Shown piece after piece: positions 1 to 5,339 of a stretch of 5,388 nt of DNA (position 1 is the stretch's first letter; each line of letters opens with the position of its first letter). Source of the DNA: Chloroflexota bacterium (GTDB lineage: Bacteria > Chloroflexota > UBA6077 > JACCZL01). Location of the stretch: contig JADLFM010000106.1 in NCBI GenBank assembly GCA_020845495.1, positions 1 to 5,388 of the forward strand, in the 5' to 3' direction. The notes under the pieces are model-generated. The model worked only from the letters and a program-made list of their open reading frames with translations. It had not been told where the DNA came from and did no database searches. The translations under genes were made by a program, and so were the position numbers.

Positions 1-1
1 G

Positions 2-430
2 ACCGACCTCAAGGCCGCGATAGCCGCCAAGAACTCACCGGCCGCCAAGGGTGTCCCCTCGGCCGTGGCCCACAGTGCGGCGCCGGGCAAGAGCGACAAG
101 GGCGAGCAGAAGCTCTCGGACATCATCACGTCCACCAAGAGCATCAAGTCGCAGGTCATCTCATCGGGCAAGCTGCAGCAGATCGCGCAGATGGACACCA
201 AGCGCGAGACCGCGGCCAGCGCCTCGAAGGTCTCATCCACGACCCGCAGCGCGACTGCGGCCGGGGCGTCACTGGTCGCGTCCGCGGTGCGCTCCAGCCG
301 GCCGATCATCACGACCAACGTCAGCGTGTCGGTGGGCGTCGGGTCGATCAGCAAGAAGGTGACCCAGCAGAAGCGCGTGGGCAAGCCCTACGGGTCGGGC
401 GAGCACCAGGCACCCAAGGACATCTGGTAG
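2..430 (+). CDS. 3' end of a phage virion protein, probably the tail tape measure protein
   Basis: The frame is open from the window edge, so the true start lies upstream; the GTG at 65 is internal and not a convincing start. The visible 142 residues are rich in Ala, Ser, Lys and Thr with regularly spaced polar and small residues (for example EQKLSDIITSTKSIKSQ), as in an extended or coiled helical region. The last 40 residues hold a short beta-like run (TTNVSVSVGVGSISKK) and a basic, Gly-rich tail. In siphoviruses the tape measure gene commonly sits just before the distal tail and hub genes, and this frame ends directly against a hub-like gene. That position plus composition supports a tape measure C-terminus, which would lie near the tail tip. 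No catalytic or lysozyme-like motif is visible. It could instead be another long tail protein. The reading frame is certain; the function is inferred mainly from gene order. Confidence 0.6.
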   Translation, partial: TDLKAAIAAKNSPAAKGVPSAVAHSAAPGKSDKGEQKLSDIITSTKSIKSQVISSGKLQQIAQMDTKRETAASASKVSSTTRSATAAGASLVASAVRSSRPIITTNVSVSVGVGSISKKVTQQKRVGKPYGSGEHQAPKDIW

Positions 431-2062
431 ATGGCGTTCCGGTACTGGTATCGCGACAACGACGGGGTGATCACCGAGTTCACCGATCGCGTGGACGTCA
501 AGGAGCACCCGCTCGAGGTCACCATCCACGCCGACGAGGGTTCGGTCGGCATGTCGACGATCACCATCGACGATCCCGACGGCGACTTCCTCATCCGCAA
601 TCACCGCAAGATCTTCGTCACCACCACGGTCGGCGAGACATCGACCAACCGGACGGTGTATGTCGGCTACTCGCAGAACATCCGCACGATCCGCATGGAC
701 CCATGGACATCACGGGCCCGCCAGATCATCGTCGACGTGGCGGACCTGAACACCGTCCTCGCGCGCCGGATCATGACCGGCAAGGACACCAGCCGACCGG
801 CCGAGACGGACGTGGCACGTGTCCAGTGGCTGGAGGCGACCAACGAGGGATCGCTCATCGATTCCACGACGCTCATCCAGACCGCGGACCCGGTGAACAT
901 GGACGACGCGCCCGATGCCTACCTCGGGCAGGAGTTCATCAATGTGCTCTCGGACTGCGCCAACCAGGCGGGCAAGAACTACTACCTGACCAACATCGAC
1001 ACGGCTGACTCCAACACCGGCGACTACAACGTCTTCCACCTGTGGTACGGCGCTGACTCGGGCACCGCCTACGCCTCGTCGATCAAGCTGACCAACGTCG
1101 CGGCCGATGTCGGTACCGACGTCTGGATGGTCTTCGCCGACAACGAGATCGAGCGCGCCGGCGAGCGGGTCCACTCGGGCGGCTACCTCGCCTACCAGGG
1201 CTCGTATGCCTACGTGCAGCGCCAGTCGACGGCGCAGTCCTTCGCCCAGATCGACCGCGCCATCAACGGCGAGAACGTGCGCACCAAGGCCAAGGCGACC
1301 GCACGCATCAATCGCGAGCTGACCGACCATGCGGTCGAGGAGGAGCGAATCACCGCCAAGGTCAGGATCGACGAGTCACGGGTCAATGCACTGCGCGAAG
1401 GACACCGCGTGCAGGTCAAGCTCTCGCACTCCGACAACCAGACCGACTGGACGTGGTGCCGCGTCCTGCGCCGGACGATCACCGAGATCCCAGGAGCCGG
1501 GAAGGTCGACGTGACCTACGTGCTGTCGGCGCCGGCCGAGGCTGCCGCGGCGGTCGCGAATGGCGGCATCCTGGCCGAGGGGCATGGGCGGTACACCACC
1601 GAGTACGGGACCGACATCATCTACTTCAAGGGCACCGGCGACAGCCCGCCATCGGGCTGGCCGATCCAGCCGACCACGGGGCTCGTCTCCGCCCTGACCG
1701 ATGCGACGCCGCCCAACGCCAACTGGGCCATCTATGGCTGGAAGGTCGAGGGCACCGGCACCATCGACCTCCTGTTCTTCGCGTCGGCCGCGGGCGTCAT
1801 CGGCAGCGGGACGTATGCGGTCACCTGGGCCATCTGCAAGAACGGGACGATCGTGGCGTCCGAAGTGCAGAGCCCGACCGGGACGGGGCTCGCCTACTGG
1901 TCGGGCGAGCAGACGGTCACCGTGTCCGGGCTGGCCGTGGTGCCCGATGACGTGCTGACCTGCGTCGTCACCTGCTCGCCCGAGATGCCGTTCTCGCTCG
2001 TCGTCCCCGCCGGTGCCGGCAACGGCGAGCGGTTCGAGGTCACCGGAGGCTCGCTGGTATGA
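431..2062 (+). CDS. Phage minor tail / tail hub-like protein with extra C-terminal beta-rich domain
   Basis: 543 aa. The ATG follows the preceding TAG with no gap, with AAGGA at 416-420 as a plausible ribosome site. Residues 1-130 look like the N-terminal part of minor tail or hub proteins of phages from GC-rich hosts: a beta-rich start, STITIDDPDGDF (42-53), an R-x-VYVGY strand (74-80), VADLNTVLARR (103-113) and the conserved-looking RPAETDVARVQWL (122-134). Residues 245-335 carry a second recognisable segment: a GYLAYQGSYAYVQ strand, then a polar helix (about 271-300) and RVNALREGHRVQVKLSH (317-333), as in hub proteins that form the ring at the tail tip. After an Ala-rich linker (369-376), residues 385-543 form a separate beta-rich unit with alternating hydrophobic residues, probably a jelly-roll-like binding or trimerisation domain. 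Its role would be to close the tail tube and anchor the fibres encoded downstream. The family is recognised by motif memory, not by search; hub versus generic minor tail protein is unresolved. Confidence 0.82.
   Translation: MAFRYWYRDNDGVITEFTDRVDVKEHPLEVTIHADEGSVGMSTITIDDPDGDFLIRNHRKIFVTTTVGETSTNRTVYVGYSQNIRTIRMDPWTSRARQIIVDVADLNTVLARRIMTGKDTSRPAETDVARVQWLEATNEGSLIDSTTLIQTADPVNMDDAPDAYLGQEFINVLSDCANQAGKNYYLTNIDTADSNTGDYNVFHLWYGADSGTAYASSIKLTNVAADVGTDVWMVFADNEIERAGERVHSGGYLAYQGSYAYVQRQSTAQSFAQIDRAINGENVRTKAKATARINRELTDHAVEEERITAKVRIDESRVNALREGHRVQVKLSHSDNQTDWTWCRVLRRTITEIPGAGKVDVTYVLSAPAEAAAAVANGGILAEGHGRYTTEYGTDIIYFKGTGDSPPSGWPIQPTTGLVSALTDATPPNANWAIYGWKVEGTGTIDLLFFASAAGVIGSGTYAVTWAICKNGTIVASEVQSPTGTGLAYWSGEQTVTVSGLAVVPDDVLTCVVTCSPEMPFSLVVPAGAGNGERFEVTGGSLV
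2045..2049 (+). promoter_or_regulatory. Ribosome binding site for the discoidin-like fibre gene
   Basis: GGAGG lies 9 bases before the ATG at 2059, inside the end of the hub gene. It supports starting the next protein at the ATGA overlap instead of at a later codon. Confidence 0.65.
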
Positions 2063-3399
2063 CCCGACCGACCGACTGGACACGGACCAGGCCGCGCGTG
2101 GGCGGTGCTCCGCTCGGGGGCGGCCCCGATGATGGCGAGGGCCAGCCGCCGTCCGTCGACTGCTGCGACCCCGACCCGTCCACGGACCGGGGGGCGGATG
2201 GGATCGCATGGGCGCTGGGTACTGTCGCGAGCGAACTGAACGAGCCGCATGGAACGGTCGCCGATGGTGGCGGGGACAAGACGTTCACCAACCCGACCAA
2301 TACCAACGATGGCGATGACGCCACGTTCGCCACACGAAACTCGTTCGCGGGGGGTGCGGGCACCTATGTAAGCATCCTGCGAACGGACCTCGGCGCGGCC
2401 TACGAAGTCACAGGGATGACCATCGTCGGTGGCGCAGGGGCATCAGGCAGCGACTTTGACGCGGTGCCGTGGTACGTGGACTGGTCCGACGATGGGACCA
2501 CGTGGACGAACACCAGCATGACCCAGGTCGATCATGCCGACACGCCTGTACTCAATAGCGCCACATCCGTCATCACGCTGGACACGGCCGCGACCCATCG
2601 CTACTGGCGCATCCGGCACGAGACGACGATCACGGGAATCGAGTTCCGGACGGCCCTATTCGTGCGGACGTGGGACATCGCAGGGCTGGTGACCGGCGGA
2701 TGGACCGTCCGCGCCGACCCCGCCACCGATGGGGACGACGCGACCTACCAGACCGTCACAGGCACCGACCTGCTGCGCGTCGACCTCGGCGCCGCGTTCC
2801 GCATCGTCCGCACGCGGATCCGGATCGCGGCGAACACGGCCGGGGCGCGCACGTTCACGGTCAAGGGTGCGAACGCGGTCGATTTCTCCGACGAGGTGAC
2901 ACTCGCCACCATCGCCTTCACGGCCACCGGCTCCTACACCGCGCAGGACGTGGAAGCGACATGGACCAACACGACGGACTATCGCTACTACGAGCTGTCC
3001 ATCGGGACCAGTGACACGTATCGCATCCATTCATGGGAGCTGTACGAGGGGACGCTGGCGACGGACGTGTCCGGGGTCATCGCGGCGCTTGATGATCACG
3101 TCACCGACACGACCGATGCCCACGATGCGTCGGCGATCAGCATCGCCGATGCCGGCGGGCACTTCACCGCGACCGATGTCGAGGGCGCACTCGCGGAGCT
3201 GGCGACGGCATCGGCATCGTCCCTCGATGACCTCTCGGACGTGACGATCACCAGCCCCGTGGCGGGTGCGCGGCTGCGCTATGACGGGACGGGATGGGTC
3301 GACAGTACGCTCATCTGGCGCCCGGTGATGACCTACGACGGGACCAACTGGCTGGTAGCCGTGGACGGCTCCGGCAACGCGATCATGACGGAGGCATAG
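2059..3399 (+). CDS. Tail fibre-type protein with two discoidin-like domains
   Basis: 446 aa; the start overlaps the hub stop (ATGA), implying translational coupling. Residues 1-45 are Pro/Gly/Asp-rich and probably disordered, with an unusual Cys pair (VDCCDPDP, 33-40). Two related beta-sandwich units follow. Unit one spans about 70-200, with DGDDATF (84-90), RTDLGAAYEVTGMTI (108-122), VDWSDDGTTWT (140-150) and RYWRIRHE (181-188). Unit two spans about 210-330, with DGDDATY (224-230), RVDLGAAFRIVRTRI (240-254) and YRYYELSI (308-315). This order matches F5/8 type C (discoidin) domains, which bind sugars or lipids. Residues 335-420 carry motifs common in phage fibres: DDHVTDTTDAHDASAI (345-360), TATDVEGALAEL (370-381), LDDLSDVTITSP (389-400) and LRYDGTGW (406-413). 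The protein ends in a short unit, TYDGTNWLVAVDGSGNAIM. It most likely recognises a host surface glycan or links fibre parts at the tail tip. No enzyme motif is visible; the ligand is unknown. Confidence 0.8.
   Translation: MTRPTDWTRTRPRVGGAPLGGGPDDGEGQPPSVDCCDPDPSTDRGADGIAWALGTVASELNEPHGTVADGGGDKTFTNPTNTNDGDDATFATRNSFAGGAGTYVSILRTDLGAAYEVTGMTIVGGAGASGSDFDAVPWYVDWSDDGTTWTNTSMTQVDHADTPVLNSATSVITLDTAATHRYWRIRHETTITGIEFRTALFVRTWDIAGLVTGGWTVRADPATDGDDATYQTVTGTDLLRVDLGAAFRIVRTRIRIAANTAGARTFTVKGANAVDFSDEVTLATIAFTATGSYTAQDVEATWTNTTDYRYYELSIGTSDTYRIHSWELYEGTLATDVSGVIAALDDHVTDTTDAHDASAISIADAGGHFTATDVEGALAELATASASSLDDLSDVTITSPVAGARLRYDGTGWVDSTLIWRPVMTYDGTNWLVAVDGSGNAIMTEA
2308..3048 (+). repeat. Diverged internal duplication encoding two discoidin-like units
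   Basis: At protein level residues 84-200 and 224-330 share the same ordered landmarks: DGDDAT(F/Y), then R(T/V)DLGAA(Y/F), then an R-Y-(W/Y) strand. Corresponding DNA still shows similarity, such as GACCTCGGCGC at both DLGAA sites. The unit offset falls from 140 to 132 to 128 residues along the repeat, so unit two is shorter, mainly because it lacks part of the segment between the DLGAA and WSDDG regions. The duplication is old and diverged, not a recent perfect copy. Confidence 0.6.
3390..3394 (+). promoter_or_regulatory. Ribosome binding site for the 177-aa fibre gene
   Basis: GGAGG lies 11 bases before the ATG at 3406, within the last codons of the preceding gene. The spacing is slightly long; AGGGGA at 3398-3403 is too close to the ATG to serve. 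Confidence 0.45.
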
Positions 3400-3405
3400 G
3401 GGACG

Positions 3406-3939
3406 ATGGCCGATACGACACTACCGGGACTACTCGCGACCGGCGACCATGCGAGCCGCCCGGCCGCGTCTGCGGTCGGCAAGGGCGGGCTGTATGCCTG
3501 CTCGACGCATGGCCTCATCTACCAGACCGACGGGTCAGCCTGGGCGACGTGGGCGACGCTCGGAGAGGCCGCGATCCCGTCGACGATCGTCGCTGGCTGG
3601 GATGCCGGGACCGCGGCACTCACCATCGCCGACATGGCTGACATCGACGTCATCCTGCCGGACGCCGGTACGATCGTGGCCGCATACGTCGTCGCGGACC
3701 CGGCCGGGTCGGGTGTCGTGGATGTCTGGGTCGATGACTCGGCCAGTCACCCACCGACAGACCTGGACAGCATCACCGCGTCCGCCCCGCCCACGATCTC
3801 GTCGGCGACCATCTCGCATGACACGACACTCACAGGCTGGACCACCGCGTTCGCTGCGGGTGACGTGTTCCGCTTCCACCCCGATTCGGTGGCGACGGCT
3901 CACCGATTGACCGTCACCCTTGTTTATGAAAGGAGCTGA
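3406..3939 (+). CDS. Short phage fibre protein with C-terminal beta-sandwich domain
   Basis: 177 aa, starting 6 bp after the previous stop. Residues 13-50 contain a motif widespread in phage fibres and baseplate decorations: GDHASRPAASAVGKGGLYAC followed by STHGLIYQTDGSAWATW, in which a short beta-hairpin presents a D-G-S-x-W turn. Residues 60-177 form one compact beta-rich domain: alternating hydrophobic strands (IDVILPDAGTIVAAYVVADP), VVDVWVDD (104-111), PPTDLDSITASAPPTISSAT (116-135), TTLTGWTTAFAAGDVFRF (140-157) and a final strand RLTVTLVYER. The run from VDVW to the end resembles a C-terminal domain I recognise from many phage tail and fibre proteins, usually placed at the exposed tip. 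Its gene sits between two other fibre-type genes, so it probably makes a small trimeric fibre or tip subunit. Exact ligand and whether it co-assembles with its neighbours are unknown. Confidence 0.78.
   Translation: MADTTLPGLLATGDHASRPAASAVGKGGLYACSTHGLIYQTDGSAWATWATLGEAAIPSTIVAGWDAGTAALTIADMADIDVILPDAGTIVAAYVVADPAGSGVVDVWVDDSASHPPTDLDSITASAPPTISSATISHDTTLTGWTTAFAAGDVFRFHPDSVATAHRLTVTLVYERS
3931..3935 (+). promoter_or_regulatory. Strong ribosome binding site for the LamG-like gene
   Basis: AGGAG lies 7 bases before the ATG at 3943, in a locally AT-rich stretch (TTTATGAAAGGAG). It is the best Shine-Dalgarno match in the window and fixes the start at 3943 instead of the second ATG at 3958. It suggests this protein is made in quantity relative to its neighbours. 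Confidence 0.8.
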
Positions 3940-3942
3940 ATC

Positions 3943-4962
3943 ATGACGCTGATCCTCATGGATGGGTTCGATATCTACGACACCGGCGACTTCGCGCTGC
4001 ACTGGACGAGTGGTGCGTCGATGGCGACCATCGGCACGTCGCCCGTTCGCGCTCTGTCGCGCCGCAGCCTGTATCTGTCGGCGACGAATGTCAGTCCCGC
4101 CATCGCGTCCTTCGGGACGGATTACGTTCAGGGCGTCATCGGCTTCGGGCTCTACTTTACGAACAGCGCCGCGAACCGAAGCGCGATCGCCCGGATCCTC
4201 GACGGGACGTCCGAGCAGATCAGCATACGGACGAATAGCAGCTCGGTCCTGATCGTTAGCCGCAACGGCACGACGCTCGCGACGGGCAGCACCGTGCTCA
4301 CATCGAACACGTGGTACTACATCGAGCTGAAGTTCACCATCGGCACCGGGACCGCTGGGGCCATCGAGCTGAAGCTCAATGGTGCGTCGGAGATCGCGGC
4401 CACATCCAGCCTGAATACGCGGAGCACGAGCAATACGTTGTGGAACGGCCTGGGACTCGTTACACAGAATCAGGCTGGAAACGCCGGCTATTACGATGAT
4501 GTCTATGCGCTCGACCCGACGTCCGGGACCAATACGGACTTCCTCGGCCCCGTCAGCATCATCGCGCTTGCGCCGTCCGCGGCGGGCAATGCCGCTGCGT
4601 GGACACCGAGTTCGGGCACCAACCATGGCGCGGTGAGCGAGACGGCCCAGGATGGCGACACGACGTTCAACCAGTCTTCGACCGCCAATCAGATCGACAC
4701 GTTCGCCTATCAGAACCTGCCCATTGCCGCGGGGTCGGTCTATGCGGTCCAGCACGTGCTGGTCGCCAAGCATGATGGTGGGGCGCGCTCCATCGCCCCG
4801 GTCTGTCGCCAGAGCAGCACGGACTATGTCGGGACGACGCGGGCCGTATCGAGCACCTACGCGCCGTACAAGGAGATACGCGAGGTGGACCCCGCCACCA
4901 GCAGCGCGTGGACGGTGTCAGGGGTCAACTCCGCCGAGTTCGGCTACAAGTTGATCTCATGA
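3943..4962 (+). CDS. LamG/concanavalin-like phage tail surface protein
   Basis: 339 aa, 3 bp after the previous stop, with a near-ideal ribosome site. Residues 1-205 look like a concanavalin A/LamG-type beta sandwich: an opening LMDGFDIYDTGDF, long alternating strands, the hallmark NTWYYIELKFTI (122-133) followed by AIELKLNGASEIA (140-152), and a closing GYYDDVYALD (182-191). Such domains often bind carbohydrate. Residues 205-339 are a second unit: AAAWTPSSGTNHGAVSE (217-233), DGDTTFNQSS (237-246), IDTFAYQNLP (251-260), AVQHVLVAKHDGGARS (268-283) and a final DPATSSAWTVSGVNSAEFGY. This second unit matches a pattern I recognise from many phage tail proteins, with strand order typical of a jelly roll. 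The likely role is receptor binding or decoration at the tail tip. Base composition is lower in GC than the hub gene, which may reflect separate acquisition. No enzymatic residues can be named. Confidence 0.77.
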   Translation: MTLILMDGFDIYDTGDFALHWTSGASMATIGTSPVRALSRRSLYLSATNVSPAIASFGTDYVQGVIGFGLYFTNSAANRSAIARILDGTSEQISIRTNSSSVLIVSRNGTTLATGSTVLTSNTWYYIELKFTIGTGTAGAIELKLNGASEIAATSSLNTRSTSNTLWNGLGLVTQNQAGNAGYYDDVYALDPTSGTNTDFLGPVSIIALAPSAAGNAAAWTPSSGTNHGAVSETAQDGDTTFNQSSTANQIDTFAYQNLPIAAGSVYAVQHVLVAKHDGGARSIAPVCRQSSTDYVGTTRAVSSTYAPYKEIREVDPATSSAWTVSGVNSAEFGYKLIS

Positions 4963-5198
4963 GTCGCATCACGCAGGCGCCCATCGAGGCCATCGTCGCC
5001 ACGCCATCGGCGGGCACGGTGACCGGCGCCGGTATCACGCAGGCGCTGACCGAGGTCATCGTCTTTTCCGCGACACCGGCGCGCCTATCCGCCGCCCTCG
5101 TCGAGGTCATCGTTGCCAGCGACGGCTCGTCCGGTGCTGGCGACCCCGAGTCCGGTGGTGGTGGTGGCGGCGTGCATTCGTTCGGCTACGCGGGCTAG
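4959..5198 (+). CDS. Small repetitive tail-module protein with poly-Gly linker
   Basis: 79 aa. The ATG overlaps the previous TGA (ATGA), so coupling is likely; no good Shine-Dalgarno is present. A longer version from 4908 would overlap the preceding gene by 55 bases and is less likely. Residues 1-53 hold three copies of a unit of form (ITQA)-x-x-E-(A/V)-I-V: ITQAPIEAIVA (4-14), ITQALTEVIVF (26-36) and SAALVEVIVA (44-53). A short acidic and Gly/Ser segment follows, then six consecutive Gly codons (5154-5171) and a terminal VHSFGYAG. The beta-prone repeats could pack as strands in a larger assembly, with the Gly linker displaying the aromatic tail. Short repeats of the TQ-x-x-VEV kind seem familiar from other phage tail modules, but I cannot name a family. 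A structural adaptor or fibre-tip peptide is inferred from position only. Confidence 0.65.
   Translation: MSRITQAPIEAIVATPSAGTVTGAGITQALTEVIVFSATPARLSAALVEVIVASDGSSGAGDPESGGGGGGVHSFGYAG
4968..5114 (+). repeat. Three in-frame repeats inside the 79-aa gene
   Basis: Copies start at about 4968, 5034 and 5085. The first two share ATCACGCAGGCG exactly and are offset by 66 bp; the third keeps only GTCGAGGTCATCGT-like sequence, with its central Glu codon 51 bp after that of copy two. The repeat keeps reading frame and encodes the E-(A/V)-I-V core each time. Confidence 0.65.
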
Positions 5199-5263
5199 CG
5201 CCGACTCGCCCACACGATGTAGACGATGCCGACGACCGCGGCGACGGCGGCGCCGGGGATGGT
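5195..5263 (-). pseudogene. Start-less frame encoding a single membrane-helix peptide, possible broken micro-gene
   Basis: Reading the - strand from 5263 down to the TAG at 5197-5195 gives 22 codons with no stop: TIPG, then AAVAAVVGIVYIVW, then ASRR. The core is a textbook transmembrane segment followed by positive charges. Third positions are G or C in 21 of 22 codons, much more gene-like than the + strand reading. However a TGA (5266-5264) immediately precedes it and no ATG, GTG or TTG lies near its start. The bases just upstream read ATGAACC; without one A they would read ATGACC and give a 23-aa protein beginning MTIPG. The stop overlaps the TAG of the + strand gene through the palindrome GCTAGC (5194-5199). 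It may be a frameshifted small membrane protein (small holin-like or other), a sequencing error, or chance. The hydrophobic signal is seen; a gene is only inferred. Confidence 0.25.
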
Positions 5264-5288
5264 TCATTTTGCACGGTCGGATGGTCAT
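5257..5288. repeat. Imperfect direct repeat GGATGGT(T)CAT, 22-bp offset
   Basis: GGATGGTTCAT at 5257-5267 and GGATGGTCAT at 5279-5288 differ by one T. On the - strand these read ATGAACCATCC and ATGACCATCC. The 22-bp offset is about two helical turns. The second copy runs into the palindrome at the -35 box. It could be protein-binding half-sites or a small slippage duplication. Confidence 0.4.
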
Positions 5289-5293
5289 GTCAA
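5266..5293 (-). promoter_or_regulatory. Weak candidate leftward promoter sharing the -35 palindrome
   Basis: On the - strand TTGACA (5293-5288) is followed after 16 bases by CAAAAT (5271-5266), four of six matches to TATAAT. Because the -35 palindrome is symmetrical, a perfect -35 appears on both strands automatically, so only the -10 adds evidence. Transcription would run antisense into the 79-aa gene. Speculative. Confidence 0.22.
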
Positions 5294-5304
5294 GGGGTTG
5301 ACAT
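5287..5304. repeat. Perfect inverted repeat over the -35 box, candidate operator
   Basis: ATGTCAA (5287-5293) and TTGACAT (5298-5304) are perfect 7-bp arms around GGGG; half-site centres are 11 bp apart, one helical turn, as for a dimeric helix-turn-helix repressor on one DNA face. The right arm contains the rightward -35 hexamer TTGACA, so a bound dimer would block RNA polymerase. Confidence 0.55.
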
Positions 5305-5327
5305 CATCAACGTGCAGGGCGTACAGT
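5298..5327 (+). promoter_or_regulatory. Rightward sigma70-like promoter
   Basis: TTGACA (5298-5303) matches the -35 consensus in all six positions; TACAGT (5322-5327) matches TATAAT in four of six, with an 18-bp spacer. Transcription would start near 5333-5336, a few bases before the ATG at 5340, giving a nearly leaderless message. It lies in the first non-coding gap after the tail operon, where a new transcription unit is expected. Confidence 0.6.
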
Positions 5328-5339
5328 CCACTGCACGTT
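5309..5339. repeat. Perfect inverted repeat bracketing the -10 box, candidate operator
   Basis: AACGTGCAG (5309-5317) and CTGCACGTT (5331-5339) are perfect 9-bp arms separated by 13 bases, with half-site centres 22 bp apart (two turns). The -10 hexamer TACAGT sits in the middle and the right arm ends one base before the ATG at 5340. The layout fits repression by occlusion. As RNA it could form a 9-bp hairpin, but no T-run follows, so a terminator is unlikely. Confidence 0.55.

Noticed and set aside
51..362. A + strand frame starting at 51 inside the first gene
   Set aside because: Its product is almost entirely Arg, Ser and Pro, typical of an out-of-frame reading of GC-rich DNA, and it overlaps the better-supported frame that continues from the window edge.
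1376..2209. A 277-codon open frame on the - strand across the hub gene end
   Set aside because: Rich in Arg, Gly and Pro with no recognisable motif; crosses two coupled + strand genes. It is a composition shadow.
3535..4773. A 412-codon open frame on the - strand spanning two fibre genes
   Set aside because: It is antisense to two genes with recognisable domains, strong ribosome sites and proper spacing. Its product is Arg/Asp-rich and low in structure, as expected from the mirror of high-GC coding DNA.
4908..4958. An upstream ATG extending the 79-aa protein by 17 residues
   Set aside because: It would overlap the preceding gene by 55 bases, while the ATGA at 4959 gives the same coupled arrangement seen at 2059 and starts right before the first repeat.
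5225..5270. GC-rich stretch followed by a short T run, considered as a rho-independent terminator after the tail operon
   Set aside because: No stem of convincing length pairs cleanly before TTTT at 5267-5270, and the bases between would leave a long unpaired gap.
5085..5288. A 67-codon - strand frame starting at the ATG at 5288 (internal ATG at 5267)
   Set aside because: The product has a long run of Arg followed by low-complexity Thr and Gly, and it overlaps the 79-aa gene. The neighbouring frame has far better codon bias and a membrane-like product.
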